Below are positions 39,619-47,897 of a stretch of DNA of 64,000 nucleotides, piece after piece. The stretch is from contig NZ_JOHY01000008.1 of assembly GCF_000721495.1 (NCBI RefSeq), forward strand, positions 124,001-188,000, read 5' to 3'. Position 1 is the first letter of the stretch; every line of letters starts with the position of its first letter. The DNA comes from Streptomyces sp. NRRL F-5123 (GTDB taxonomy: Bacteria > Actinomycetota > Actinomycetes > Streptomycetales > Streptomycetaceae). The position numbers and the translations under genes are program-made. The notes beneath the pieces were generated by a model that saw only the letters and a program-made list of their open reading frames with translations, was not told the DNA's origin and made no database searches.

Positions 39619-40980
39619 ATGGACCGCCGCATTTTCGGGCTGGAGAACGAGTACGGCGTCACGTGCACGTTCAGGGGACAGCGGCGCCTGTCCCCTGACG
39701 AGGTGGCGCGGTACCTCTTCCGCCGTGTCGTGTCATGGGGCCGGAGCAGCAATGTTTTCCTCCGCAACGGCGCCCGCCTCTACCTCGACGTCGGCTCGCA
39801 CCCGGAGTACGCCACTCCCGAGTGCGACAACGTCACCGAACTCGTCACGCACGACAAGGCCGGTGAACGGATCCTCGAAGGCCTTCTCGTCGACGCCGAA
39901 CGCAGGCTGCACGAAGAGGGCATCGCCGGGGACGTCTACCTCTTCAAGAACAACACCGACTCGGCCGGCAACTCCTACGGATGCCACGAGAATTACCTGG
40001 TGGCCAGGCACGGGGAATTCTCCCGGCTCGCCGACATCCTGATTCCCTTCCTCGTGACGCGGCAGCTGCTGTGCGGCGCGGGCAAGGTCCTCCAGACCCC
40101 GCGCGGCGCCGTCTTCTGCGTGAGCCAGCGCGCCGAGCACATCTGGGAGGGGGTCAGCTCGGCCACCACCCGCTCCCGGCCGATCATCAACACCCGCGAC
40201 GAGCCGCACGCCGACGCCGAGCGCTACCGCAGGCTGCACGTCATCGTCGGCGACTCCAACATGTCCGAGACCACGATGCTGCTCAAGGTCGGCGCGACCG
40301 ACCTGGTGCTGCGGATGATCGAGGCCGGGACGGTGATGCGCGACCTGACGCTGGAGAACCCGATCCGGGCCATCCGCGAGGTCAGCCACGACATAACGGG
40401 ACGCCGCAAGGTGCGCCTCGCGTCCGGGCGCGAGGCGTCGGCGCTGGAGATCCAGGAGGAGTACTACTCCAAGGCCGTGGAGTTCTGCGAGCGCCGCGGC
40501 ATCCGCAGCGGTGTCATCGACCAGGTGCTGGAGCTGTGGGGCCGGGCGCTGGAGTCGATCGGCAGCGGCGACCTGGGCCGGATCGGCACCGAGATCGACT
40601 GGGTCATGAAGTACCAGCTCATCGAGCGCTACCGGAGCCGCGACAACATCTCCATGTCGCACCCGCGGGTCGCCCAGATAGACCTCGCCTATCACGACAT
40701 CCACCGCCGCCGGGGGCTGTACTACCTGCTGGAGCGCAAGGGCCAGGCCGCGCGCGTCTGCAACGACCTGCGGATCTTCGAGGCCAAGTCCGTGCCGCCG
40801 CAGACCACCAGGGCCCGGCTGCGCGGCGACTTCATCCGCCGCGCCCAGGAGCAGCGCCGCGACTTCACCGTCGACTGGGTGCATCTGAAGCTCAACGACC
40901 AGGCGCAGCGCACCGTGCTGTGCAAGGACCCCTTCCGGTCGGTCGACGACCGGGTGGAGAAGCTGATCGCCGGAATGTAG
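39619..40980 (+). CDS. pafA: Pup-protein ligase
   Basis: 453 residues. The start [20 protein letters not shown] has the Glu that binds Mg-[33 protein letters not shown] and [20 protein letters not shown] are shared with Dop, and the C-terminal domain carries [22 protein letters not shown]. No Dop-type insert is present after residue 30, which separates it from dop. It activates the C-terminal Glu of deamidated Pup and joins it to substrate lysines. A hairpin at 41038-41074 follows the stop. Confidence 0.97.
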   Translation: MDRRIFGLENEYGVTCTFRGQRRLSPDEVARYLFRRVVSWGRSSNVFLRNGARLYLDVGSHPEYATPECDNVTELVTHDKAGERILEGLLVDAERRLHEEGIAGDVYLFKNNTDSAGNSYGCHENYLVARHGEFSRLADILIPFLVTRQLLCGAGKVLQTPRGAVFCVSQRAEHIWEGVSSATTRSRPIINTRDEPHADAERYRRLHVIVGDSNMSETTMLLKVGATDLVLRMIEAGTVMRDLTLENPIRAIREVSHDITGRRKVRLASGREASALEIQEEYYSKAVEFCERRGIRSGVIDQVLELWGRALESIGSGDLGRIGTEIDWVMKYQLIERYRSRDNISMSHPRVAQIDLAYHDIHRRRGLYYLLERKGQAARVCNDLRIFEAKSVPPQTTRARLRGDFIRRAQEQRRDFTVDWVHLKLNDQAQRTVLCKDPFRSVDDRVEKLIAGM

Positions 40981-41037
40981 GACCGGGCGGCCCGGCCGTG
41001 CCGGGCACCACCGGGCCGAAGTGCCTGCACAGCAAGC

Positions 41038-41074
41038 CCACAGGCCCCGTACGGAAGTCGTACGGGGCCTGTGG
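41038..41074. terminator. 15-bp hairpin downstream of pafA
   Basis: Arms 41038-41052 and 41060-41074 (core CAGGCCCCGTAC) pair perfectly with a 7-nt loop, 58 bp after the pafA stop. A TAGGGT -10-like box for the next gene is at 41082-41087, so the terminator and the FKBP promoter overlap. Confidence 0.75.
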
Positions 41075-41142
41075 CACACCGTAGGGTGTGGGGCGGCAAA
41101 CCCACGACCGAAAGCCCCGCCCCCGACCCGAACGAGGATCCT

Positions 41143-42159
41143 GTGCGCCGACGCTCCGTCCTGCTCGCCGTACCCGCGCTCATGCTCACCGCCGCCGGCT
41201 GCGGAAAAGACTCCGGCAAGAGCGGCTCCGGGGCTTCCACGTCGCCCTCGGCCACCGACTCGGCGACCCCCTCGGCCACGTCCACGGCGACCGTGTCCGG
41301 CCCGCTGCCCGCCGTCACCGCCGGGACGGCCTTCAACATGAAGCCGACCGTCGCCAAGGGCCCCGGGACCCCGTCCAAGGAACTCGCCGTCAAGACGCTG
41401 ATCCAGGGCAGCGGTGTCGCGGTCGCCGCGGGTGACTACGTCCGGGTGAACTACCTGGGCCAGATCTGGAAGTCCGCGAAGGTCTTCGACACCTCCTGGG
41501 GCAAGGACGCCGACGGCAAGGCGAAGCAGCCGTACGCCACCCAGATCGGCGCGCAGAAGGTCATCCCCGGCTGGGACCAGGGCCTGATCGGCGCCAAGGC
41601 CAACAGCCGGGTCATGCTGGGCGTCCCGCCGGCCCTCGGCTACGGCACCTCCGGCAACGCGCAGGCGGGTATCGCCGGCACCGACACGCTGGTCTTCGTC
41701 GTGGACGTCCTCGACGTGTGGAACGGCCGCTCGTCGGCCAAGGGCAAGCTCGTCCCGCAGGACGACGCCAACCTGCCGAAGGTCGGCACCAACGTCGACG
41801 GCCTGGCGCCGTCGGTCACCGTGCCCAAGGTCAAGGCACCCACGAAGCTGGTGTCCAACTACGTCATCGAGGGCGACGGCGCCACCGTCAAGGAGACCGA
41901 CACGCTGCTGGTGCAGTACAAGGGCGTGCTGTGGGACGGCGGCAAGGAGTTCGACTCCAGCTACTCCCGCAAGCAGCTCACCGACTTCCCGCTCAGCGGC
42001 GTCATCCCCGGCTGGACGAAGGGCCTGGCGGGCAAGAAGGTCGGCAGCCGGGTGGTGCTGGTGACCCCGCCGGACCAGGCCTACGGCGACCAGGCCCAGC
42101 AAACGATCCCGGCCAACTCGACGCTGGTCTTCACCGTCGACATCATCGCTGTGATCTGA
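41143..42159 (+). CDS. Tandem-domain FKBP-type peptidyl-prolyl isomerase lipoprotein
   Basis: 338 residues from a GTG at 41143. The signal VRRRSVLLAVPALMLTAAGC ends in a lipobox, followed by a Ser/Thr-rich linker. Two FKBP domains are visible: one around residues 100-200 (GDYVRVNYLGQIW, KVIPGWDQGLIG, PPALGYG) and one around 240-338 (DTLLVQYKGVLW, VIPGWTKGLAG, PPDQAYG). It would catalyse prolyl isomerisation of secreted proteins at the membrane. The frame is open farther upstream but crosses the promoter. A single-domain FKBP gene follows. Confidence 0.93.
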   Translation: MRRRSVLLAVPALMLTAAGCGKDSGKSGSGASTSPSATDSATPSATSTATVSGPLPAVTAGTAFNMKPTVAKGPGTPSKELAVKTLIQGSGVAVAAGDYVRVNYLGQIWKSAKVFDTSWGKDADGKAKQPYATQIGAQKVIPGWDQGLIGAKANSRVMLGVPPALGYGTSGNAQAGIAGTDTLVFVVDVLDVWNGRSSAKGKLVPQDDANLPKVGTNVDGLAPSVTVPKVKAPTKLVSNYVIEGDGATVKETDTLLVQYKGVLWDGGKEFDSSYSRKQLTDFPLSGVIPGWTKGLAGKKVGSRVVLVTPPDQAYGDQAQQTIPANSTLVFTVDIIAVI

Positions 42160-42272
42160 CCGCTGTTCCGGCAGCCCTCGCAGCCCGCGTCGTCCACAGG
42201 CCCCACGGACGCTGCCGACCGGACTCTGCAAGACTGTCCAGGTTGCCCGCAACCGTACAAGGAGCACGGACT

Positions 42273-42644
42273 GTGAACATCGAGAAGCCCGAGATCGACT
42301 TCCCGGGCGGCGAGCCGCCGGCCGACCTGGAGATCAAGGACATCTGGGAGGGCGAAGGACCGGTCGCCGAGGCCGGTGCCACGGTCGCGGTCCACTACGT
42401 CGGCGTCGCCTTCTCCACCGGCGAGGAGTTCGACGCGAGCTGGAACCGCGGCGCGCCGCTGAGCTTCCCGCTGGGCGCCGGCCGGGTCATCCCCGGCTGG
42501 GACCGCGGTGTGCAGGGCATGAAGGTCGGCGGCCGCCGCCAGCTCATCATCCCGCCGCACCTGGCGTACGGCGACCGGGGCGCCGGTGACGCGATCAAGC
42601 CCGGCGAGACGCTGATCTTCGTCTGCGACCTGGTCTCGGTCTGA
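42273..42644 (+). CDS. Cytosolic FKBP-type peptidyl-prolyl isomerase
   Basis: 123 residues with no signal peptide. It is a single FKBP domain: VAVHYVGVAFSTGEEFDASW, GRVIPGWDRGVQGMKVGG, PPHLAYGDRGAG and TLIFVCDLVSV. The aromatic pocket residues (Tyr in HYVG, Trp in GWDRG, Tyr in LAYG, Phe at the end) are present, so it should be active. The GTG has AAGGAG 8 nt upstream. It lies 113 bp after the lipoprotein FKBP. Confidence 0.93.
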   Translation: MNIEKPEIDFPGGEPPADLEIKDIWEGEGPVAEAGATVAVHYVGVAFSTGEEFDASWNRGAPLSFPLGAGRVIPGWDRGVQGMKVGGRRQLIIPPHLAYGDRGAGDAIKPGETLIFVCDLVSV

Positions 42645-42802
42645 CGTCACTGCGGCAGGCCCCGCGGACAGGGTGCCGTCCCCCCGCGTGTGCACGGGGG
42701 ACGGGCCCGGGCCTGCGGGCCCGCCGCGCGCGGTACGGTGCGGGGGGACATCCGGGCGGCAGCAGGCACCGGATGACGCGGAAGAGACAGAAGGGGGTGG
42801 CG

Positions 42803-43741
42803 GTGGCGATCGCCAAAGCCGAGCGGCTGATGAACCTGGCCCTGTGCCTGATGAACACCCGCCGTCCGGTCAGCAAGCGCGAGCTGCGCGCCTCCATCGA
42901 GGCCTACCACGAGGTGGCCTCGGACGACGCCTTCAACCGGATGTTCGAGCGGGACAAGGACGACCTGCGCGAGCTCGGCCTGCTCATCGACACCGTCGAG
43001 AACCTGGAGGGCGAGTTCGGCTACCTCGCCCGCCGCGACCGCAACCGGCTGCCCGACATCGCCCTCGACCCCGAGGAGGCCGCCGCCCTCGCGCTCGCCG
43101 CGAAGGTCTGGCAGCAGGCCCGGCTCGCCGAGGCCGCCAGCGGCGCGCTGCAGAAGCTGCGCGCGGCCGGGGTGCCGTACGAGGACACGCACAGCGCGCT
43201 GGAGCCGCGGATCCCCACGCCGGAGCCGGCCTTCGAGGCGCTGATGCTGGCCACCCGCGAGCGCCGCGCGGTCGCCTTCGACTACCGCAAGGCCAACGCC
43301 GTACGCCCCGAGCCGCGGCTGGTCGAGCCGTGGGCGCTGGAGTGCTGGCGCGGCCACTGGTACATGGCCGGCCACGACCGCGACCGCGGCGCCGTACGGG
43401 TCTTCCGGCTGTCCCGGATCAGCGGCCGGGTCAAGGCCCGCGGCCGCTTCACCGCCGAGGTGCCCGCGCACGTGGACGTCCGCGCGGCCGTGGAGCGCTG
43501 GGCGGGCGAGGGAGCCACGGCCACCGCCACCATCCGGCTGCGCCGCGACAGCGGCTACCCGCTGCGGGCCCGCGCGGTGGTCCTGACCCCGGTCGACGCC
43601 GAGTGGGACGAGCTGGAGGTCCCCTACGGCCACGGGCTGGAGGCGTGGCTCGCCGAATTCGGGCCCGACGTGGTCGTGCTGGCACCCGAGGAGCTGCGCT
43701 CCGAGGTGCTGGACCGGCTGCGCGCCGTGGCCAAGGGCTGA
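42803..43741 (+). CDS. pafB: PafB, WYL-domain transcriptional regulator
   Basis: 312 residues from the GTG at 42803, which gives the usual PafB start (AIAKAERLMNLALCLM) and has AAGGGGG just upstream; an ATG at 42773 would add ten residues. A winged helix (residues about 15-65, KRELRASIEAY...FERDKDDLRELGL) precedes a WYL domain with RRAVAFDYRK, EPWALECWRGHWYMAGHD and RVFRLSRI. In mycobacteria PafB and PafC together activate the LexA-independent DNA-damage response. It is coupled to pafC with a 25-bp gap. Confidence 0.92.
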   Translation: MAIAKAERLMNLALCLMNTRRPVSKRELRASIEAYHEVASDDAFNRMFERDKDDLRELGLLIDTVENLEGEFGYLARRDRNRLPDIALDPEEAAALALAAKVWQQARLAEAASGALQKLRAAGVPYEDTHSALEPRIPTPEPAFEALMLATRERRAVAFDYRKANAVRPEPRLVEPWALECWRGHWYMAGHDRDRGAVRVFRLSRISGRVKARGRFTAEVPAHVDVRAAVERWAGEGATATATIRLRRDSGYPLRARAVVLTPVDAEWDELEVPYGHGLEAWLAEFGPDVVVLAPEELRSEVLDRLRAVAKG

Positions 43742-43766
43742 CGAGGGCTGAACGGGAGACGGCGGC

Positions 43767-44723
43767 ATGAGCAACGCGATCGACCAGACCCGCAGGATGC
43801 TGTCCCTGGTGACGTACCTGCGCGAGCGGCCCGGCGCCCGGGTGGACGAGGTGGCGCGCGCCTTCGGCGTGACCGAGGCCGAGCTGATCGGCGACCTGAA
43901 CGTCCTCCCGCTGTGCGGCACCAGCTTCCGCGGCGGCGACCTGCTCGACATCGACACCGACGGCGAGCAGATCTGGTGGCACAACCCCGGCACCGCCGAC
44001 GACGTGGCCCAGCCGCTGCGGCTGGCCGCGGACGAGGCGACGGCCCTGCTGGTCGCCGCCCGCGCGGTGGCCAACCTGCCGGGGCTGCGGGACAGCGACC
44101 GGCAGGCCCTGCTGCGGGCCGGCGCCAAGCTGGAGGCAGCCGCGGGCGAGGCGGCCGGCGGCAGCTCCCGGCTGTCGGTGACCTTCGAGTCCGAGGGCAG
44201 CGTCTTCGCCACCGTGGACCGCGCGCTCACCGAGCGGCGCCGGCTGTGGATGCGCTACTACTCCCCGGCGCGCGATTCGCTGACCGAGCGCGAGGTCGAC
44301 CCGATCCGGCTGTTCGCGGTGGGCCACACCTACGTCGAGGGCTGGTGCCGGCTCTCCGAGGACCGGCGCACCTTCCGGCTGGACCGGGTCGCCGAGATCC
44401 GGCTGCTGGACGAGCCGTCCGACCCGCCCCGGCTGGAGCCGCGCGACCTGTCGCAGGGGCTCGTGCAGCCGGCCGGCGACGATCCCGAGGTCGTCGTCGA
44501 GGTGGGGCCGGGCGGGCGCTGGGTCGCCGAGTACTACCCGCACGACAGCGCGGAGGAGCTGCCGGACGGCGGGCTGCGCATCACGCTGCGCACCCCCGAT
44601 CCCGGCTCGCTGCGCCGGCTCGCGCTGCGGCTGGGCCGCGACGGGCGGATCGTGGCGCCCGCCGCGCTCGCGGCCGACGCGCGCGACGCGGCCGTACGCG
44701 CCCTCGCCGGATACGGGGAGTAG
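43767..44723 (+). CDS. pafC: PafC, WYL-domain transcriptional regulator
   Basis: 318 residues. The N-terminal winged helix is QTRRMLSLVTYLRERPGARVDEVARAFGVTEAELIGDL. The WYL domain follows with RRRLWMRYYSPARD and PIRLFAVGHTYVEGWCRLSEDRRTFRLDRV, then a C-terminal WCX extension. Layout and position mirror the mycobacterial PafBC pair, which acts as a heterodimeric activator. GGGAG precedes the ATG. A zinc-ribbon gene starts 9 bp after its stop. Confidence 0.93.
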   Translation: MSNAIDQTRRMLSLVTYLRERPGARVDEVARAFGVTEAELIGDLNVLPLCGTSFRGGDLLDIDTDGEQIWWHNPGTADDVAQPLRLAADEATALLVAARAVANLPGLRDSDRQALLRAGAKLEAAAGEAAGGSSRLSVTFESEGSVFATVDRALTERRRLWMRYYSPARDSLTEREVDPIRLFAVGHTYVEGWCRLSEDRRTFRLDRVAEIRLLDEPSDPPRLEPRDLSQGLVQPAGDDPEVVVEVGPGGRWVAEYYPHDSAEELPDGGLRITLRTPDPGSLRRLALRLGRDGRIVAPAALAADARDAAVRALAGYGE

Positions 44724-44732
44724 AGGACGCCG

Positions 44733-44990
44733 ATGACGGTGAGCTGCCCGCCGCCCGAGGCCGGGGCCGGGGCCGGCCCCGCGGTCTTCCGGGCCGGCTG
44801 CCCGCACTGCCGGACCAGCTTCGAGATCACCGCCGACGCCCTGCGGCTGGCCGTCGGCGCCAGCGCCCGCACCACCTTCTACTCCTTCACCTGCCCCGAG
44901 TGCGGCGAGGCGGTGCGCAAACCGGCCCCGGAGCGGATCGTGGAGCTGCTGACCCTCGGCGGCGTCCGGACCATGCGGCTGCAGCGGTAG
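44733..44990 (+). CDS. Small zinc-ribbon protein of unknown function
   Basis: 85 residues with two CxxC pairs, Cys23/Cys26 in CPHC and Cys54/Cys57 in CPEC, spaced as a zinc ribbon. A SFEITADALRLAV helix lies between them and a short basic C-terminus follows. I do not recognise a named family. It lies in the pafC-tatA gap with 9 bp to pafC, and its TAG stop is part of a TAGGCT -10-like box for the next gene. Confidence 0.72.
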   Translation: MTVSCPPPEAGAGAGPAVFRAGCPHCRTSFEITADALRLAVGASARTTFYSFTCPECGEAVRKPAPERIVELLTLGGVRTMRLQR

Positions 44991-45001
44991 GCTGCCGGGC
45001 C

Positions 45002-45205
45002 ATGTGGTGGATCTTTCTGAGCGTCGGCCTGGCGGCCGCGGGCCTGCTGGTGCTCGCGGTGTTCGCCGCCCGGGTCTTCCGCGCGGTGGGCGAACTGGCC
45101 GCGCAGGTGGCCGTCAGCAGCGAGGCGCTGGGCACCGCGGGAGACCGGCTGCAGCGCGCCGCCGCCCCGCTGGCCAGGACCGCGGGCGAGATCACCCGTC
45201 GCTGA
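45002..45205 (+). CDS. Small single-pass membrane protein
   Basis: 67 residues. One membrane helix (WWIFLSVGLAAAGLLVLAVF, residues 2-21) is followed by a cytoplasmic amphipathic tail (VGELAAQVAVSSEALGTAGD) rich in Ala, as in actinobacterial SecE/DUF948-like helpers, but no family is certain. The ATG is 8 nt after TAGGCT (44988-44993), so it may have a leaderless transcript. It sits between the zinc-ribbon gene and tatA. Confidence 0.65.
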   Translation: MWWIFLSVGLAAAGLLVLAVFAARVFRAVGELAAQVAVSSEALGTAGDRLQRAAAPLARTAGEITRR

Positions 45206-45464
45206 GCCTGCCGCGGCGGCCCGCGTGAAGGTACGCTGACCCGGCGACCGGACACCGCCCGGGGCCCGCTGATCAGGCACGGTTCCGGTGCGGTCGCAAC
45301 CTGGTGGACTCCGGCACTCATTCCGGCGTTCACCGCCGCACGCTACGATCCTTGCGTGGGTGATGGCCGGAGGACCGGGAGACCGGGGCGAACCGACGGC
45401 CACCGGCCCTCGCAACGACGTACCGCACGGACCACGCCGCCCCCGGTGAGAAGGTAGACGAATC
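45206..45464. other. Intergenic region upstream of tatA, 259 bp
   Basis: No gene is visible. A TACGAT -10-like box at about 45345-45350 is the best promoter candidate for tatA. The ribosome site GAGAAGG lies at about 45450-45456. Confidence 0.4.
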
Positions 45465-45743
45465 ATGCTCGGCAACCTCAAGCCCCTTGAGCTCCTACTG
45501 ATCCTTCTCGTCGTCGTCCTGCTCTTCGGCGCCAAGAAGCTGCCCGACATGGCCAGGTCGCTCGGCAAGTCGGCCCGCATCCTCAAGAGCGAGGCCAAGG
45601 CCATGAAGAACGACGACCCGACGCCCGCGGCGCAGCCCGGCACCGCGGCCCAGGAGCAGGCGGCCCCGAAGACCATCCAGGCCGCGCCCGGCGACACCGC
45701 CAGCGCCCGCCCGGTCGAGGACCGCACGACGACCACCGGCTGA
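45465..45743 (+). CDS. tatA: Twin-arginine translocase subunit TatA
   Basis: 92 residues. One membrane helix ([15 protein letters not shown], residues 7-21) is followed by the [14 protein letters not shown] hinge and amphipathic helix that define TatA. The C-terminal half is a hydrophilic Ala/Pro/Glu/Thr-rich tail. TatA oligomerises to form the pathway for folded Tat substrates after TatC has bound the signal. GAGAAGG precedes the ATG. tatC follows after a gap of 122 bp containing a tandem repeat. Confidence 0.95.
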   Translation: MLGNLKPLELLLILLVVVLLFGAKKLPDMARSLGKSARILKSEAKAMKNDDPTPAAQPGTAAQEQAAPKTIQAAPGDTASARPVEDRTTTTG

Positions 45744-45784
45744 CCGCCCGCCCGGCGGTCCCGGCGGCCGCCGGGCCGGACAGC

Positions 45785-45823
45785 GAACGACCAAGCCGAA
45801 CGACCAAGCCGAACGACCAAGCC
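45785..45823 (+). repeat. 13-bp tandem repeat, three perfect copies, between tatA and tatC
   Basis: GAACGACCAAGCC is repeated three times head to tail, 42 bp after the tatA stop and 43 bp before the tatC start. Its length is not a multiple of three, so it is not coding. It could be a binding array or a recent slippage product. Confidence 0.9.
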
Positions 45824-45865
45824 GAGAAGCACCGCCGACGGCTGCCGCACGAGACGAGGACGTGG

Positions 45866-46819
45866 GTGCTCAAGACTGCCCGCAAGCAGCAGAAGGACCC
45901 CGAGGGGCGGATGCCGCTCGCGGACCACCTGCGAGAGCTGCGCAACCGGCTGTTCAAGTCCGTGCTCGCGGTCATCGCCGTCACCATCGTGGCCGCGTTC
46001 TTCTACAAGGACATCATCCACCTGCTGCAGCAGCGCATCCCGGACAACGTCCGCTGCCTCGACGGCAGCTCGGCGGGCCACAAGGGCAGCGACGCCTGCG
46101 CCACCATGACCGTCAGCGGTCTGATGGGCGGCTTCTCCATCGCGCTGAAGGTCTCGCTGATGGCCGGCGTGGTCGGCGCGTCCCCGGTCTGGCTGTACCA
46201 GCTGTGGGGCTTCCTCGCCCCCGGCCTGCACAAGAACGAGAAGCGCTACACGCTGGGCTTCGTCGGCGCGGGCGTGCCGCTCTTCCTCGGCGGCGCGGTG
46301 CTGGCGTACGAGATCCTGCCGCAGACCGCGCGGATCATGATCGGCTTCGTGCCGGACGACACCACCAACCTGCTGCCGCTGGACGACTTCCTCGACCTCG
46401 TCGTCCGGCTGGTCATCGTCTTCGGCCTCGCCTTCGAGCTGCCGCTCGCGCTCGTCGCGCTGAACTTCACCGGCATGGTCACCGGCAGGCGGATGCTCGG
46501 CTGGTGGCGCGCCATGGTCATCGGCATCACCGTCTTCGCCGCGGTCGCCACGCCCACCGGCGACCCGCTCACCATGTGCCTGCTGGCCGCGCCCATCGTG
46601 CTGCTGTACTTCATCGCGGTCGGCGTGTGCTTCTTCAACGACTCGCGCAGGGCCCGCCGCCGCGCCGCCGACCCCGACTTCGGACTCGACCCGGACGAGG
46701 CCTCCAGCCTGGACCACATCCCCGAGCAGGTCGGCTCCGTCGAACCGCTCGACGACGAGGACGACGGCGACGGCCGCGACGACGACCGGCGCGGCAACGG
46801 CTACGACGACGCCACCTGA
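45866..46819 (+). CDS. tatC: Twin-arginine translocase subunit TatC
   Basis: 317 residues from a GTG at 45866. The PLADHLRELRNRL segment before the first helix is the conserved TatC start. Six membrane helices follow, with LAPGLHKNEKRY after helix 2 and PTGDPLTM late in the protein. A loop of about 25 residues after helix 1 has two cysteines (VRCLDGSSAGHKGSDAC). The tail of about 60 residues is strongly acidic (DDEDDGDGRDDD). It is the receptor for twin-arginine signal peptides. Confidence 0.95.
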   Translation: MLKTARKQQKDPEGRMPLADHLRELRNRLFKSVLAVIAVTIVAAFFYKDIIHLLQQRIPDNVRCLDGSSAGHKGSDACATMTVSGLMGGFSIALKVSLMAGVVGASPVWLYQLWGFLAPGLHKNEKRYTLGFVGAGVPLFLGGAVLAYEILPQTARIMIGFVPDDTTNLLPLDDFLDLVVRLVIVFGLAFELPLALVALNFTGMVTGRRMLGWWRAMVIGITVFAAVATPTGDPLTMCLLAAPIVLLYFIAVGVCFFNDSRRARRRAADPDFGLDPDEASSLDHIPEQVGSVEPLDDEDDGDGRDDDRRGNGYDDAT

Positions 46820-46871
46820 CCGGCGCTTTCCCGGGGGACCCGGCCCGTACCGCCGGAGCGGTGATACGGGA

Positions 46872-46877
46872 TAGGGT
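46872..46877 (+). promoter_or_regulatory. Candidate -10 element for the lipid kinase gene
   Basis: TAGGGT ends 6 nt before the GTG at 46884. Transcription would start at or beside the first codon, so translation would be leaderless. Confidence 0.5.
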
Positions 46878-46883
46878 CCGCCC

Positions 46884-47771
46884 GTGACCGGCGACATCAC
46901 CCTTCTCGTCAACCCGACCTCCGGACGCGGCAGAGGCGCCAGGGCCGCCCGCCCCGCCGCCGAGGCGCTGCGCTCGGCGGGCCTGGCCGTCCGCACCGTC
47001 GTCGGCTCCGACGCCGCAGACGCCCTCGACCAGGCCCGCAAGGCCGTCGACGGCGGCACCGGCGCGCTGGTCGCGGTCGGCGGCGACGGCATGGTCTCGC
47101 TCGCCCTGCAGGCCGTGGCCGGCACCGGGACCCCGCTCGGCGTGGTCGCCGCCGGCACCGGCAACGACTTCGCCCGGGTCAGCGGCCTGCCCGTGCGCGA
47201 CCCGGCCGCCGCCGGCGCCGTCATCGCCGCGGCGCTGACGGAGGGCCGCAGCCGCCCGGTCGACCTGGGCCGGACCGGCGGCCGCTGGTTCTGCACCGTC
47301 ATGGCGACCGGCTTCGACTCCCGCGTCAACGACCGCGGCAACCGGATGAGCTGGCCCCGCGGCCGCTTCCGCTACGACGTGGCGATGCTCGCCGAGCTGG
47401 CCGCGCTGCGCCCCATCCGCTACCGGGTGCAGTTCGACGACGCCCCCGAGCGCGAGCTGGACGCCACCCTCATCGCGGTCGGCAACGGCTCCTCGTACGG
47501 CGGCGGCATGCGCATGTGCGCGGACGCGGAGATGGACGACGGGCTCTTCGACGTCTGCGTCGTCGGCCCCTGCACCCGCCGCACCCTGCTGCGGGTCTTC
47601 CCGCTCGTCTACAGCGGCAAGCACCCGCGGCACCCGGTCGTCACCGTGCACCGCGCCGCCCGGGTGCGGCTCGCCGCCGACGACGTCACGGCCTACGCCG
47701 ACGGCGAGCGGGTGGGCCCGCTGCCGCTGTCCGCCGAGACCGTGCCGGGAGCCCTGCGGCTGCTGGCCTGA
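46884..47771 (+). CDS. Diacylglycerol/lipid kinase family protein
   Basis: 295 residues. LLVNPTSGRGRGARAA at the start, VAVGGDGMVSLALQAV near residue 70 (the GGDG nucleotide motif) and LGVVAAGTGNDFARVSGLP near residue 95 define the DAGK catalytic fold. A two-layer C-terminal domain ends with AYADGERVGPLPL. Family role: phosphorylation of diacylglycerol or a related lipid at the inner membrane face. The exact lipid is unknown. It has no ribosome site but a -10 box next to the GTG. Confidence 0.9.
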   Translation: MTGDITLLVNPTSGRGRGARAARPAAEALRSAGLAVRTVVGSDAADALDQARKAVDGGTGALVAVGGDGMVSLALQAVAGTGTPLGVVAAGTGNDFARVSGLPVRDPAAAGAVIAAALTEGRSRPVDLGRTGGRWFCTVMATGFDSRVNDRGNRMSWPRGRFRYDVAMLAELAALRPIRYRVQFDDAPERELDATLIAVGNGSSYGGGMRMCADAEMDDGLFDVCVVGPCTRRTLLRVFPLVYSGKHPRHPVVTVHRAARVRLAADDVTAYADGERVGPLPLSAETVPGALRLLA

Positions 47772-47881
47772 GCCGCGCCCCGTCCGTCCCTCCTGCCCCG
47801 CGAGCAGGCAGGCGTGGCTCCCCGGGGGATTCCCCGATCCGCCCGGAGATAAAGATCACGCGGTGTGTCAGTCCCGTTGGG

Positions 47882-47887
47882 TAGGCT
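47882..47887 (+). promoter_or_regulatory. Candidate -10 element for the helicase gene
   Basis: TAGGCT ends 10 nt before the ATG at 47898. It also supports that ATG over an in-frame GTG at 47865 that would lie upstream of the promoter. Confidence 0.45.
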
Positions 47888-47897
47888 CAGGAGCGAG

